A stretch of 64,000 bases of DNA from Pseudonocardia endophytica (GTDB lineage Bacteria > Actinomycetota > Actinomycetes > Mycobacteriales > Pseudonocardiaceae). The DNA lies in NCBI RefSeq assembly GCF_004339565.1, contig NZ_SMFZ01000001.1:1984001-2048000 (forward strand). The letters are read 5' to 3'. Of the stretch, positions 16,066 to 23,927 are shown piece after piece. Below the pieces are notes generated by a model, which was not told where the DNA came from, searched no databases, and saw nothing but the letters and a program-made list of their open reading frames with translations. Position 1 is the stretch's first letter. Each line of letters begins with the position of its first letter. Both the position numbers and the translations under genes were made by a program.

Positions 16066-16338
16066 TCAGGCCGCGGGAAGCTTGCGAAAGCTCAGGCTGA
16101 CCGGCAGGCCCGGCGCGACGTCCGAGACGCGCGCCCGCACGCCCGCGGCGACGTCGGCGGCATCGGCTCCCGGTCCGACGACGATGCCGAGGACGATCAT
16201 CGAGCTGTTGATCCGGATCCCGATCACCGGGCCGGCCTCGGTCGGCGTCACGATCGTGCCGAGCGGACCGGAGTGCAGCCCCGACACGTCGGGGCACGTG
16301 CCGATCCGGTCGGCGACGTTCCTCGCGTCCAGCGACAT
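16066..16338 (-). CDS. Small Asp23/Gls24-like protein
   Basis: 90 aa. The pattern VADRIGTCPDVSGLHSGPLGTIV, then a short strand pair (VIGIRINSSMIVLGIVVG), ADVAAGVRARVSDVAPGL and PVSLSFRKL resembles the short Asp23/Gls24-like proteins that accompany envelope-stress genes in actinobacteria. No signal peptide or membrane helix. It stands alone between the receiver-like gene and the bifunctional-nuclease gene. Related in type to the zinc-finger fusion at 3746. The match is by pattern only. Confidence 0.55.
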   Translation of the reverse strand: MSLDARNVADRIGTCPDVSGLHSGPLGTIVTPTEAGPVIGIRINSSMIVLGIVVGPGADAADVAAGVRARVSDVAPGLPVSLSFRKLPAA

Positions 16339-16477
16339 CCTCGGCCCCTCCCCACCGTCTGCGTCGTCATCATGCTGGCGAGGGCCGTGCGCCGTGTGCG
16401 TCGGCGAGGGGAGTCGCGGCTGAGGGTGTCTTCCGGTCGGTCAGCGGCACGCGTGGATGGTCGGCCGGTCGAACGGG

Positions 16478-16515
16478 CACCGGCAGCGGTCGAACGGAAA
16501 CGGCCGCTGCCGGTG
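16478..16515. terminator. 12-bp perfect hairpin in a 308-bp gene-free stretch
   Basis: CACCGGCAGCGG pairs perfectly with CCGCTGCCGGTG across a 14-base loop. It lies between the 3' end of the bifunctional-nuclease gene and the Asp23-like gene, so it could end the former's transcript; no T-run follows on the minus strand. The surrounding 16339-16646 has no ORF I can support. Confidence 0.4.
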
Positions 16516-16646
16516 TCGGACATTTACGGACGGCCCCCGAGGCTGCTACGGCTCAACCTCAGGGACCTGGGGCGACAGTGCGGCCCGGGCTCCACCCCGC
16601 CACCCTCGATTGCAGAGGTACCCGCCGGGCCGCCGGTGAAACGGGC

Positions 16647-17183
16647 TCAGGGATCCCGCTCGAAGTCCGACGGCGACACGTCGTCGAGCATGCGGCGGAA
16701 CCGCTCGACGTCCGCCTCGTCGACCGGTCGTTCCCCCTGCGGGAGCGGGGAGCTCCCGCCGGAGTCCGGGTCGTCGCTCGTGACGACCGAGCCCGGCGGT
16801 ACACCCGCGCGATCGAGCACCGCCTCCGTCGCCTCGATGTCGACGCCGGCGCGGAGGGCGAGCGCGATCGCGTCGCTGGTCCGCGAGTCGATCCGCAGCC
16901 CGCCGTCGACGACCAGCTCGGCGTGGAACACGCCGTCGCGCATCTCGGTGATCGTCACGCCGGTCAGCGTCCGGCCGAACGCGTACAGGACCTGCCGGAT
17001 CAGGGTGTGCGTGTCCGGGCGGGGTGGGTCGGCGCCACTGCGGGCGGCGACGACGGCCGCCGCGTCCGGCTCGGCCATCCAGACCGGCAGGATGCGTCCC
17101 CGGCCGTCGATCTCCTGGAGCAGCACGATCGGCTGCGCCCACCGGGCGTCGATGCCGATCCCGTGGACCTGTACCTGAACCAC
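16647..17183 (-). CDS. Bifunctional nuclease (BFN/DUF151) domain protein
   Basis: 178 aa. The first ~130 residues fit the BFN domain: VHGIGIDARWAQPIVLLQEIDG, RILPVWMAEPDAAAVV, LIRQVLYAFGRTLTGVTI and GLRIDSRTSDAIALALRAGVDI, the last being the conserved R(x)SDA(I/V)ALA block. Plant and bacterial members have DNase/RNase activity in vitro; the cell role is unclear. The tail (about 135-178) is acidic and disordered. GTG start. In many actinobacteria such a gene sits beside MerR regulators; that context is absent here. Confidence 0.85.
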   Translation of the reverse strand: MVQVQVHGIGIDARWAQPIVLLQEIDGRGRILPVWMAEPDAAAVVAARSGADPPRPDTHTLIRQVLYAFGRTLTGVTITEMRDGVFHAELVVDGGLRIDSRTSDAIALALRAGVDIEATEAVLDRAGVPPGSVVTSDDPDSGGSSPLPQGERPVDEADVERFRRMLDDVSPSDFERDP

Positions 17184-17324
17184 GACGAGTCGACTACCCG
17201 GCAGACGCCCGCGGAAACGGCGCAGCGCCGCACTCGTGGGCGCGGGGCCGCGACCGGCCGGGGACCCGCCCGGCGTGCACGACGACCTCGAGTGACCTGG
17301 CGACCGCTGTCGCCGTGCTCGAAC

Positions 17325-17903
17325 TCAGGCGGTCGCGCCCGCCTGGCGCACCGGGTGCCTGCCCTCCGCGAACTCCTCGACGAGCTTGGCGCAGAACGCG
17401 TCCAGGTCGTCCGGAGTACGGCTGGTCACCAGCGCCTCGTCGCAGACGACCTCCTCGTCGACGACGGTCGCGCCGGCGTTGCGCAGGTCGGTGCGGATGT
17501 TCGGCACCGACGTCAGCGTCCGGCCCTTGACGACGTCCGCCTCGACCAGCGTCCACGGGCCGTGGCAGATCGCCCCCACCGGCTTGCCGGCCTGGACGAA
17601 CGCCTTCACGAACGCGACCGCGTCCGCGTTGCCGCGCAGCGTGTCCGGGTTGACCGTGCCGCCGGGCAGGATCAACGCGTCGTAGTCGTCGGCGGACACG
17701 TCCGTGACGGCCTTGTCCACCGTCACCTTGTCCGCCGGGTTGATGTCGGCGTTCATCGACTGGATCGTGCCGGTCGACAGCGACACCAGGTCGGCCTGCG
17801 CGCCGGCCTTCTCGACGGCCTCACGCGGCTGCGTGATCTCCACGAGCTCGACGCCGTCGGTCGCCAGGATCGCGACCCTGCGTCCGTTCAGTTCACCCGC
17901 CAC
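17325..17903 (-). CDS. DJ-1/PfpI family (type 1 glutamine amidotransferase-like) protein
   Basis: 192 aa. DJ-1/PfpI fold with the nucleophile elbow GAICHGPWTLVEADVVKGRT (Cys near residue 110), the preceding LILPGGTVNPDTLRGN and the terminal TSRTPDDLDAFCAKLVEEF. These residues are typical of the YhbO/PfpI subgroup linked to stress tolerance and proposed deglycase or protease activity, both debated. The GTG start follows GAGAGGAG; a longer frame exists without ribosome site. A GNAT gene lies 53 bp upstream on the same strand. Soluble, cytosolic. Confidence 0.9.
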   Translation of the reverse strand: MAGELNGRRVAILATDGVELVEITQPREAVEKAGAQADLVSLSTGTIQSMNADINPADKVTVDKAVTDVSADDYDALILPGGTVNPDTLRGNADAVAFVKAFVQAGKPVGAICHGPWTLVEADVVKGRTLTSVPNIRTDLRNAGATVVDEEVVCDEALVTSRTPDDLDAFCAKLVEEFAEGRHPVRQAGATA

Positions 17904-17956
17904 GGGTTTCTCCTCTCGATCGCGTGCTGGCAGGCGTGTTCCCGCTGGGGAGCGTC

Positions 17957-18460
17957 TCAATCGGCCAGATGGACGGCCATCAGCAGTGTGGAGCGCAGCG
18001 ATCCGTCACGGCGTCGGTAGTGGTCCCGTCGCACGCCCTCCACGACGAAGCCCGCCGCGGTGTACAGCGCGATCGCGCGGGCGTTGTCCACCCACGCCTC
18101 CAGCTCGACCTTGTGCACGTCGTTCGCGCGGGCGTGCGCCAGCGCCGTGTCCAGCAGCGCCCGACCGGCGCCGCGCCCGCGTGCCTCCGGCAGGAGCGCC
18201 ATCGCCAGGTCGAGCACCCCCGTCGGGCCGGGCGGGAACACCAGCGCGAACCCGCCGACCCGTCCTCCGACGTCCACGACCCAGACGCCGGTGGGGTGCT
18301 CGGCCGCGACACCCGCGCCGTAGCGCTCGCGCAGCATCTCGCGGTCCACCGGGTGCTGGGCGCCGAGCGACCCCTCCGGCGCGACGATCGCGACGACGTC
18401 GACCATTCCCTCGACGTCGCCAGGGGTCGCCTGCCGGGGTGCGCCGATCTCGTCCGTCAC
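17957..18460 (-). CDS. GNAT family N-acetyltransferase
   Basis: 167 aa. The acetyl-CoA binding motif A is LDLAMALLPEARGRGAGRALLDTALAHAR (R-G-x-G-x-A pattern), followed by VHKVELEAWVDNARAIALYTAAGF, the typical GNAT motif B. The first ~40 residues form the N-terminal recognition part. GTG start supported by TAGCGT 8 bases upstream, indicating a leaderless message. Substrate unknown; members acetylate amines, amino acids or ribosomal proteins. Probably transcribed into the PfpI gene. Confidence 0.9.
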   Translation of the reverse strand: MTDEIGAPRQATPGDVEGMVDVVAIVAPEGSLGAQHPVDREMLRERYGAGVAAEHPTGVWVVDVGGRVGGFALVFPPGPTGVLDLAMALLPEARGRGAGRALLDTALAHARANDVHKVELEAWVDNARAIALYTAAGFVVEGVRRDHYRRRDGSLRSTLLMAVHLAD

Positions 18461-18730
18461 GGAGCACGACGCTAACGCCGCGCCGCGGAACCGGAGGCCC
18501 GTCCAGCGACGACGGACACCGACGACGTGGCCGTGCAGCGCCGCGGCAGCCGGCCCGAGCGGGTGGCGGCGGGCCGCGGGATCCCGAACGGCGGGTGCGG
18601 CGGCACGTCGACCGGGTCGCGGACGTCCACCGCCGGTCCCGGGCGATCCAGCACGGTCCAGCACCGACGCGGCGACCAGCGCGAGCCGAGACCCGCGGCG
18701 AGGAGCTCCCGCACGCCTTGCGCCCTCCGC

Positions 18731-18890
18731 GGTCCGGCGCGCTCCGGCGCGGTCCGGCGCGGTCCGGCGCGCTCCGGCGCGGTCCGGCGCGGTCCGGCGC
18801 GCTCCGGCGCGCTCCGGCGCGGTCCGGCGCGGTCCGGCGCGGTCCGGCGCGGTCCGGCGCGGTCCGGCGCGGTCCGGCGCGGTCCGGCGC
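18731..18890. repeat. 10-bp tandem repeat, 16 perfect-length units
   Basis: Sixteen head-to-tail 10-mers GGTCCGGCGC, four of which read GCTCCGGCGC (units starting 18741, 18771, 18801, 18811), then one decayed unit. The period is one helical turn, not a multiple of three, so every frame is open through it but no protein is implied. It lies in a 483-bp gene-free stretch between the GNAT start and the glycosyltransferase stop; the flanking sequence is a GC-rich relative of the same unit. Behaves like a VNTR; any role in termination or DNA bending is untested. Confidence 0.95.
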
Positions 18891-18943
18891 GGTCCGGGCG
18901 CGATTCAGCCGGGTCCGGCCTGGGCCGGCCGGCTCGGCCCGGT

Positions 18944-20167
18944 TCAGCCGGCCGCGGCCGCCAGGTCGCGGTCCTCCGGCGGGGCCCCGGTCTCGGGTGC
19001 CGGCACCACGATCGGCTCCGGCACCACCGGGTGCAGCTCGCCCATCGCCTCGAGGTAGACGCCGAGTGCACTCGCCGCGATCCGGGACCAGGGATACCGG
19101 GCCAGCACACGGTCGCGGCCCGCGATACCGAACGCCTGGACGCTCGTCGGGTCGGCGAGCACGGAGCGAATCGCCGACCCCAGCTCGGCCGGATGTCCCG
19201 GGCGCACCAGGACGCCGGTGACGCCGTCGACGACGACGTCGGACTGGACACCGGCCGCCGCTGCGACCACCGGGCGTCCGCAGGCCATCGCCTCGAGCAC
19301 CGTCGCTCCGCATCCGCCGTCGCGCGACGGGCAGACGACGACATCCGCGGACCGCATCAGCTTCACCACGTTCTCCTGGGCGACGGCACCGAGGAACCGC
19401 ACCCGGCGGCCGACGCCGCAGCGCGCGGCCAGTTCCTGCAGCCGGGTGAGGTCCGGGTCGCCCTCGCGACCCGGTTCCGGCCCGCCCGCGAGGAACAGCT
19501 CCGTCTCCGGCGACTGGCGCAGCGCGGCGATGGCGTCCTCCGCGCCACTGCCCGGCTCGAGCGAGCCGACGACCACGACACGGGACCGATCGCCCCGTCG
19601 CAGCGAGTCGCCGTCGGACGACCACTGTTCGGCGTCCACGCCGGGCGGGACGACCCGCACCCGCGAGCGCGGCGCGCCACGGCGCAGCAGGTTCTCCCGC
19701 TGCGCGTCGCTGCCGGCGAGGACCCGCTCCGCGCGGCGCAGCAGCACGTCCTGGGCGGTCGCGTCGTGACCGTCCACAGTGCCCGGTGCGGTGACGGCGG
19801 TGACGCTCTGCACGAGCGCGACGCCGACGGCGCCGGCCGCGTCCGCCGTGGCGACGCCCGCCGGGCCGTCGAGCGCGTGCACGACGTCCGGCGGGCTCTC
19901 CCGCCACGACTGGACGAGATGCTCGCGCAGCACGCCCGGAACGTCCGGTACATGTTCGACGGACGGCCCGGACGGCCCGGACAGCCCGGACAGCAAGGTC
20001 ACGGGCGTCCCGGAGCCCAGCCCCGGATGACAGGTCACGGTGACCTCGTGGCCACCGGCCGCCAGTGCACCGCCGAGACCCCGCACCTGGAGCGCACGGC
20101 CGGACCAACCGGGGCGACCCGGGGCGGCGAGGACGTCGAACTCGGAACACACGAGATGGATACGCAC
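18944..20167 (-). CDS. GT4-type glycosyltransferase
   Basis: 407-aa GT-B fold transferase. The N-terminal domain starts MRIHLVCSEF and has GLGGALAAGGHEVTVTCH. The C-terminal donor-binding domain carries VVVVGSLEPGSGAEDAI, VRFLGAVAQENVVKLM and the E-x7-E region CPSRDGGCGATVLEAMACGRPVVA, typical of GT4. This places a sugar from a nucleotide donor on a lipid or small-molecule acceptor; the precise partner is not visible. GTG start with AAGGAG 6 bases upstream. Monocistronic, with no sugar-metabolism neighbours. A glycogen- or mycothiol-type transferase cannot be excluded. Confidence 0.9.
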   Translation of the reverse strand: MRIHLVCSEFDVLAAPGRPGWSGRALQVRGLGGALAAGGHEVTVTCHPGLGSGTPVTLLSGLSGPSGPSVEHVPDVPGVLREHLVQSWRESPPDVVHALDGPAGVATADAAGAVGVALVQSVTAVTAPGTVDGHDATAQDVLLRRAERVLAGSDAQRENLLRRGAPRSRVRVVPPGVDAEQWSSDGDSLRRGDRSRVVVVGSLEPGSGAEDAIAALRQSPETELFLAGGPEPGREGDPDLTRLQELAARCGVGRRVRFLGAVAQENVVKLMRSADVVVCPSRDGGCGATVLEAMACGRPVVAAAAGVQSDVVVDGVTGVLVRPGHPAELGSAIRSVLADPTSVQAFGIAGRDRVLARYPWSRIAASALGVYLEAMGELHPVVPEPIVVPAPETGAPPEDRDLAAAAG

Positions 20168-20304
20168 GAGAACTCCTTGCGCACGCGATGTTTCGTCACG
20201 GCGCAGCTGGCTCTACGCAACTGTCCGGCGTGGACCCACCGGACGCGATGACCCGACCGTAACGCCGCTGTCCGACGAACGCATCCCCGATACCGCTGCG
20301 GCGC

Positions 20305-20463
20305 ATGATCGATCGCCGGGCGGACTCGCGGACCGGGCCGCACCGGCTCGACCTGGCGGCCCGGGTGGACGACGATCCGGACGTGCCCGGCCCGGTGGAC
20401 ACGCTCGTCCCCGAAGCACCGAGTTCCGGCGCCGCTGCGGGCGCGGTCCGGGCGGAGCGATGA
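20305..20463 (+). CDS. Possible small protein (first of a coupled pair)
   Basis: 52-aa frame starting MIDRRADSRTGPHRLDLAAR and continuing with acidic DDDPDVPGPVDTLVPEAP. It ends in an ATGA overlap with a second small frame. No ribosome site is obvious. The 526-bp gap between the glycosyltransferase start and the baeRF stop holds nothing else I can support. The overlap and the sensible codon bias argue for coding, the lack of any homologue I know argues against. Confidence 0.38.
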   Translation: MIDRRADSRTGPHRLDLAARVDDDPDVPGPVDTLVPEAPSSGAAAGAVRAER

Positions 20464-20573
20464 CCGCCCCGTCCGGCGGCCGGTGTGGATTCCGCGTCGC
20501 GCCGCTGCGCACCGACATGGCCGGTATCGACCGGCAGCCCGGCGACCCCGCCTGCGCGCGCTGCCGTCGGTGA
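20460..20573 (+). CDS. Possible small Cys-containing protein (second of the pair)
   Basis: 37-aa frame starting inside the previous stop (ATGA). Reads MTAPSGGRCGFRVAPLRTDM and ends in PACARCRR, a CxxC pair near the C-terminus that could bind a metal. No fold can be assigned. Confidence 0.33.
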   Translation: MTAPSGGRCGFRVAPLRTDMAGIDRQPGDPACARCRR

Positions 20574-20694
20574 CGGTCGTGCCGCTGGCCCGCCGGAACG
20601 CGGTCCCGGCCGGGTGAGCGGCGGCACGCGGTCCGGTGACGTCGGCGACGTCGGTGAGGAGGCGCGAGTGCGGCCCGATCCGGATCGATCCGGA

Positions 20695-21810
20695 TCAGGA
20701 CGCCGGGCCGACCGGGAACCGCAGCAGGGCACCGACGCCGGCGCGGAGCGTCACGTCGTCGTCCGGGCCGGTGAGCACGAGATCGCCGTCCGCGGCCGCG
20801 ACGGCCCTGATCACCGCGGGCACGGCGGCCACCCGAGCGTCCGGATCGGTCCCGAGCGCGGTGAGCTCGTCGCGGTCGGCGGCGAGCTCGGACGGCTCGC
20901 CACGGGCACCGATCCAGACCTCGTCGTCCGGCGCGGCCGCCGGGTCCAGCACGAGTGTGTCCACCGCCTGGGCGCGGACGGCGGCGAGCACGTCGGCGAG
21001 CCCGGTGACCGCGACGCCGTCGGAACGGCCGGCCGCGGCGGCGAACCGCTCGACCGACTGCGCACGCCGTGCCTCACGCAGCGCGTCGGCAGCGGTGAGC
21101 AGCGTGGCCGGGAGGTCGTCCGGGAAGTCGCCACCGGAGTGCTCGACCTCGTACACCAGCTCGGCCGTGTGCGGCGAGAGCTCATCGAGCAGCCGTGCCC
21201 TGGCGGGCGAGGTCCCGGTCAGGACGATCTGCTGGGCCGCGGAGCCGGAGGTGATCTTCTCGACCCGCTCGGCGACGGCGCGCGCGTTGCGCTTCCAGGT
21301 CTCCTCGACCCGGGCGTCCGCGCCGCCCTCGCCGGGCCCGGCCGTGTTCGCCTTGTGCACCGGCCCCGCCGAGTCGCCCGTGACGTCCTCGACCTCGGCG
21401 TCGCCGGGCCCGCGGACCTTGCCCCCGGTGTCGTCGACGAACACGGCGACGGCCCGGATCTCCTCCGGAACGGCGGCGGTGACGGTCGTCAGATCGGGTA
21501 CATCCGACCACGTCGCGGTGCCGGAGCCGGACGGCGGGACCTCGACGAAGCGGTCGAGCAGCAGCCCGCCGGACCCCGCCACGAGCACCCGCGCGGCCGT
21601 GCCGTCCGGCGGGTCGCCCGCGTCCACGGCGTCGTCGAGGACCTGCAGCACACGGTCCTGGGCGCCCTGGCGTTCCAGGTCGTCACGCAGGTTGCGCCAG
21701 CGCAGGCGCACCTCGTCGGGGCCCTTCGGCTCGTCGCTGGTGGCGTCCAGCACGACGGTCGCGAACGGACCGGGGTCGTCGGTCAGGGAACGGAGCCAGT
21801 TGAGTCGCAT
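20695..21810 (-). CDS. Rv2629-like baeRF-family (Vms1/Ankzf1-type) protein
   Basis: 371 aa, related in layout to Mycobacterium tuberculosis Rv2629 and to bacterial eRF1-like (baeRF) proteins. The N-terminal part begins MRLNWLRSLTDDPGPFATVV and contains GPDEVRLRWRNLRDDLE. The middle is a beta-rich eRF1-domain-2-like region (AARVLVAGSGGLLLDRFVEVPP), then ERVEKITSGSAAQQIVLTGT. The C-terminal part, with VAVTGLADVLAAVRAQAVDTLV and WIGARGEPSEL, resembles eRF1 domain 3/L7Ae. Predicted role: ribosome-associated factor or peptidyl-tRNA hydrolase in translation rescue, by family inference. Divergent from the HTH-TOBE gene. The ATG giving MRLNWLR is chosen as the point where similarity begins. Confidence 0.8.
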   Translation of the reverse strand: MRLNWLRSLTDDPGPFATVVLDATSDEPKGPDEVRLRWRNLRDDLERQGAQDRVLQVLDDAVDAGDPPDGTAARVLVAGSGGLLLDRFVEVPPSGSGTATWSDVPDLTTVTAAVPEEIRAVAVFVDDTGGKVRGPGDAEVEDVTGDSAGPVHKANTAGPGEGGADARVEETWKRNARAVAERVEKITSGSAAQQIVLTGTSPARARLLDELSPHTAELVYEVEHSGGDFPDDLPATLLTAADALREARRAQSVERFAAAAGRSDGVAVTGLADVLAAVRAQAVDTLVLDPAAAPDDEVWIGARGEPSELAADRDELTALGTDPDARVAAVPAVIRAVAAADGDLVLTGPDDDVTLRAGVGALLRFPVGPAS

Positions 21811-21894
21811 CCCCGCGGCCGTACCCGTGACGACCGCGCGGAAACGCCGGGGGCGGAACCGGTCCGCGGACGGACCCGTTCTAGCATCAGTGAC

Positions 21895-22290
21895 GTGCCG
21901 CACTTCCGCATCGCCCAGGCGGCGAACCTCCTCGGCGTCAGTGACGACACCGTGCGGCGCTACGTCGACAGCGGGTCGCTTCCGGTCGAGCTGGACGCGT
22001 CGAACCGCAAGGTGATCGACGGCGCCGAGCTCGCCGCGTTCAGCCGGGACCAGACGCACGCCGCGACCGCCCCGATGGCCCCGACGTCGGCACGCAACCG
22101 CATGGTCGGGCTCGTCACCTCCGTCATCGCGGACACCGTGATGGCCCAGGTCGAGCTCCAGTGCGGGCCGCACCGGGTCGTGTCGCTGATGAGCAGCGAG
22201 GCGGTGGCCGAGCTCGGGCTCGAGCCCGGCGTGCTCGCCGTCGCCGTCATCAAGTCGACGAACGTCGTCGTGGAGACGCCCAGCCGTTAG
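21895..22290 (+). CDS. HTH-TOBE (molybdate-binding, MopI-like) protein
   Basis: 131 aa. An excisionase/MerR-like HTH (FRIAQAANLLGVSDDTVRRY, about 3-22) with a short wing, followed by a TOBE/Mop domain: SARNRMVGLVTSVIADTVMA, QVELQCGPHRVVSLMSSEAV and LGLEPGVLAVAVIKSTNVVV. TOBE domains bind molybdate or tungstate, so this is a candidate one-component sensor of molybdate. GTG start lies 7 bases after TAGCAT, a leaderless arrangement. No modABC genes are adjacent; an MFS exporter begins 22 bp downstream with its own -10 box. Confidence 0.87.
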   Translation: MPHFRIAQAANLLGVSDDTVRRYVDSGSLPVELDASNRKVIDGAELAAFSRDQTHAATAPMAPTSARNRMVGLVTSVIADTVMAQVELQCGPHRVVSLMSSEAVAELGLEPGVLAVAVIKSTNVVVETPSR

Positions 22291-22300
22291 CGCCGCTGGC

Positions 22301-22306
22301 TAACCT
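22301..22306 (+). promoter_or_regulatory. -10 box of a leaderless MFS transcript
   Basis: TAACCT (TANNNT) lies 6 bases before the GTG of the exporter and no Shine-Dalgarno is present, so transcription probably starts at the start codon even though the upstream HTH-TOBE gene ends only 22 bp away. Confidence 0.5.
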
Positions 22307-22312
22307 TCCCCC

Positions 22313-23839
22313 GTGACGGTCACCGACCTGCGGATGGGAACGGCCGCCGGCCGCTGGGTGCTGCTGGCCTGTGTGCTCGGCTCCGGCATGGCGATGCTCG
22401 ACTCCACGGTCGTGAACATCGCGCTGTCCCGGATCGGCGAGGAGTTCGGCGCGTCGTTCGCGGGTCTGCAGTGGACGGTCAACGGCTACACGCTGACGCT
22501 GGCCGGGCTGATCCTGCTCGGCGGTTCGCTCGGGGACCGGTTCGGACGGCGGCGGATCTTCCTGGTCGGCGCCGTCTGGTTCGCCGCGGCGTCGCTGCTG
22601 TGCGGGCTGGCGCCGTCGGTCGAGGTGCTGGTCGGGGCCAGGGCGCTGCAGGGCGTCGGCGGTGCGCTGCTCACGCCGGGCAGCCTCGCGCTGATCTCGG
22701 CGTCGTTCCACGGGCGCGACCGGGCGGCCGCGATCGGCGCGTGGTCCGGGCTCGGCGGCGTCGCCGGTGCGCTCGGCCCGTTCGTCGGTGGCTGGCTCGT
22801 CGAGTGGTCGTGGCGGGCGGTGTTCCTGATCAACCTGCCGATCGCGGCGATCATCGTGGTGGTCGCGCTGCGGCACGTACCGGAGTCCCGGGACACGTCA
22901 GCGGTCCAGCACCTCGACGTGCCGGGGACGCTGCTCGCCGTCGTCGGCCTCGGCGCGCTCACCTGGGCACTGACCGCCGCGGGCGAGTCCGGAGCCGACC
23001 CGGCCGTGCTGGTCACCGGCCTGGCGGGCGTCCTGGCGCTCGTCGCGTTCGCGTTCGTGGAGCGACGGTCCCCCGCCCCGCTCGTGCCCGGCGAGCTGTT
23101 CGCCTCCGCCCGGTTCACGGCGGCGAACCTGGTCACGCTGCTGATGTACGCGGCGCTGGGGCTGCTGTTCGTGCTCGTCGTGCTCCAGCTGCAGGTGGTG
23201 GGCGGGTTCAGCCCGCTCGCGGCCGGGACGTCGATGCTGCCGGTGACGGCGCTGATGCTGCTGCTCTCGGCCCGGATGGGGGCGCTCGGCGCGCGGATCG
23301 GTCCGCGGGTCCCGATGACCGTCGGGCTCGTGGTCGCCGCGGCCGGGGTCTGGCTGCTGTCGCTGATCGGTCCCGGCACGTCGTACCTGACGGGCGTGCT
23401 GCCCGCCGTCGTCGTGTTCGGGCTGGGGTTGTCCGCGGCCGTGGCGCCGCTGACCACCGCCGTGCTGGACGCCGCGGACGACCGGCACGCCGGCGTCGCG
23501 TCCGGGGTGAACAACGCCGTCGCCCGCGCGGCCGGGCTGCTCGCCGTGGCCGTGATCCCCGCCGTCGCCGGGATCTCGGGCGACGACTGGACCGACCCGG
23601 TCCCGTTCGGCGCCGGGTTCCGGATCGCGATGCACGTCGCGGCGGTCCTGCTGCTGGCGGGTGCGGTGCTGTCCGCGACGCTGCTCGGGCCGCCGCGGAA
23701 TCGGCGGGGCGGGGCGGGCCGGGACGAGGCGAGCCGGGACGGCGCGGTCCGGGACACGGGGTGCGGCGACCGGCACTGCGGCGTCTCCGGCCCACGTCCG
23801 GTGCCCGCCCACGAGGAGGAGAGCCACCCGTCCGCGTAG
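22313..23839 (+). CDS. MFS drug exporter (DHA2 / EmrB-QacA type)
   Basis: 508 aa, 14 predicted transmembrane helices. TM1 has VLGSGMAMLDSTVVNIAL, the DHA2 motif D1; motif A is GGSLGDRFGRRRIF; motif C is GLGGVAGALGPFVGGWL. These identify a proton antiporter of the 14-helix drug-exporter group. The last ~50 residues are hydrophilic and charged, ending with CGDRHCGVSGP, a tail with His and Cys that recurs in actinobacterial relatives. Substrate unknown. Preceded by a molybdate-type sensor, but the leaderless promoter suggests separate control. Confidence 0.93.
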   Translation: MTVTDLRMGTAAGRWVLLACVLGSGMAMLDSTVVNIALSRIGEEFGASFAGLQWTVNGYTLTLAGLILLGGSLGDRFGRRRIFLVGAVWFAAASLLCGLAPSVEVLVGARALQGVGGALLTPGSLALISASFHGRDRAAAIGAWSGLGGVAGALGPFVGGWLVEWSWRAVFLINLPIAAIIVVVALRHVPESRDTSAVQHLDVPGTLLAVVGLGALTWALTAAGESGADPAVLVTGLAGVLALVAFAFVERRSPAPLVPGELFASARFTAANLVTLLMYAALGLLFVLVVLQLQVVGGFSPLAAGTSMLPVTALMLLLSARMGALGARIGPRVPMTVGLVVAAAGVWLLSLIGPGTSYLTGVLPAVVVFGLGLSAAVAPLTTAVLDAADDRHAGVASGVNNAVARAAGLLAVAVIPAVAGISGDDWTDPVPFGAGFRIAMHVAAVLLLAGAVLSATLLGPPRNRRGGAGRDEASRDGAVRDTGCGDRHCGVSGPRPVPAHEEESHPSA

Positions 23840-23843
23840 ATTA

Positions 23844-23856
23844 CTACGCAGCGTAG
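23844..23856. promoter_or_regulatory. CTACGCAGCGTAG operator before the DICT-GGDEF gene
   Basis: Perfect 6-1-6 palindrome starting 5 bases after the MFS stop. TATCGT (23860-23865), a TANNNT box, follows it at once, so a bound protein would block the promoter of the downstream DICT-GGDEF gene. The flanks (TACTAC...GGCAGTA) are partly symmetric too and faintly recall BlaI/CopY-type sites. Confidence 0.4.
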
Positions 23857-23927
23857 GCAGTATCGTCCGTCGACACCGCCGACGAGGTGAAGGCTCCGGC
23901 GGCAGGCGGACCTGAGGGGGCCCGGCC

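Noticed and set aside
18731-18890. Possible CRISPR array
   Set aside because: Units are contiguous 10-mers without unique spacers and no cas genes are present.
20305-20573. Toxin-antitoxin pair
   Set aside because: Coupling of two small frames is suggestive but neither product resembles a known toxin or antitoxin family, so no such function is claimed.
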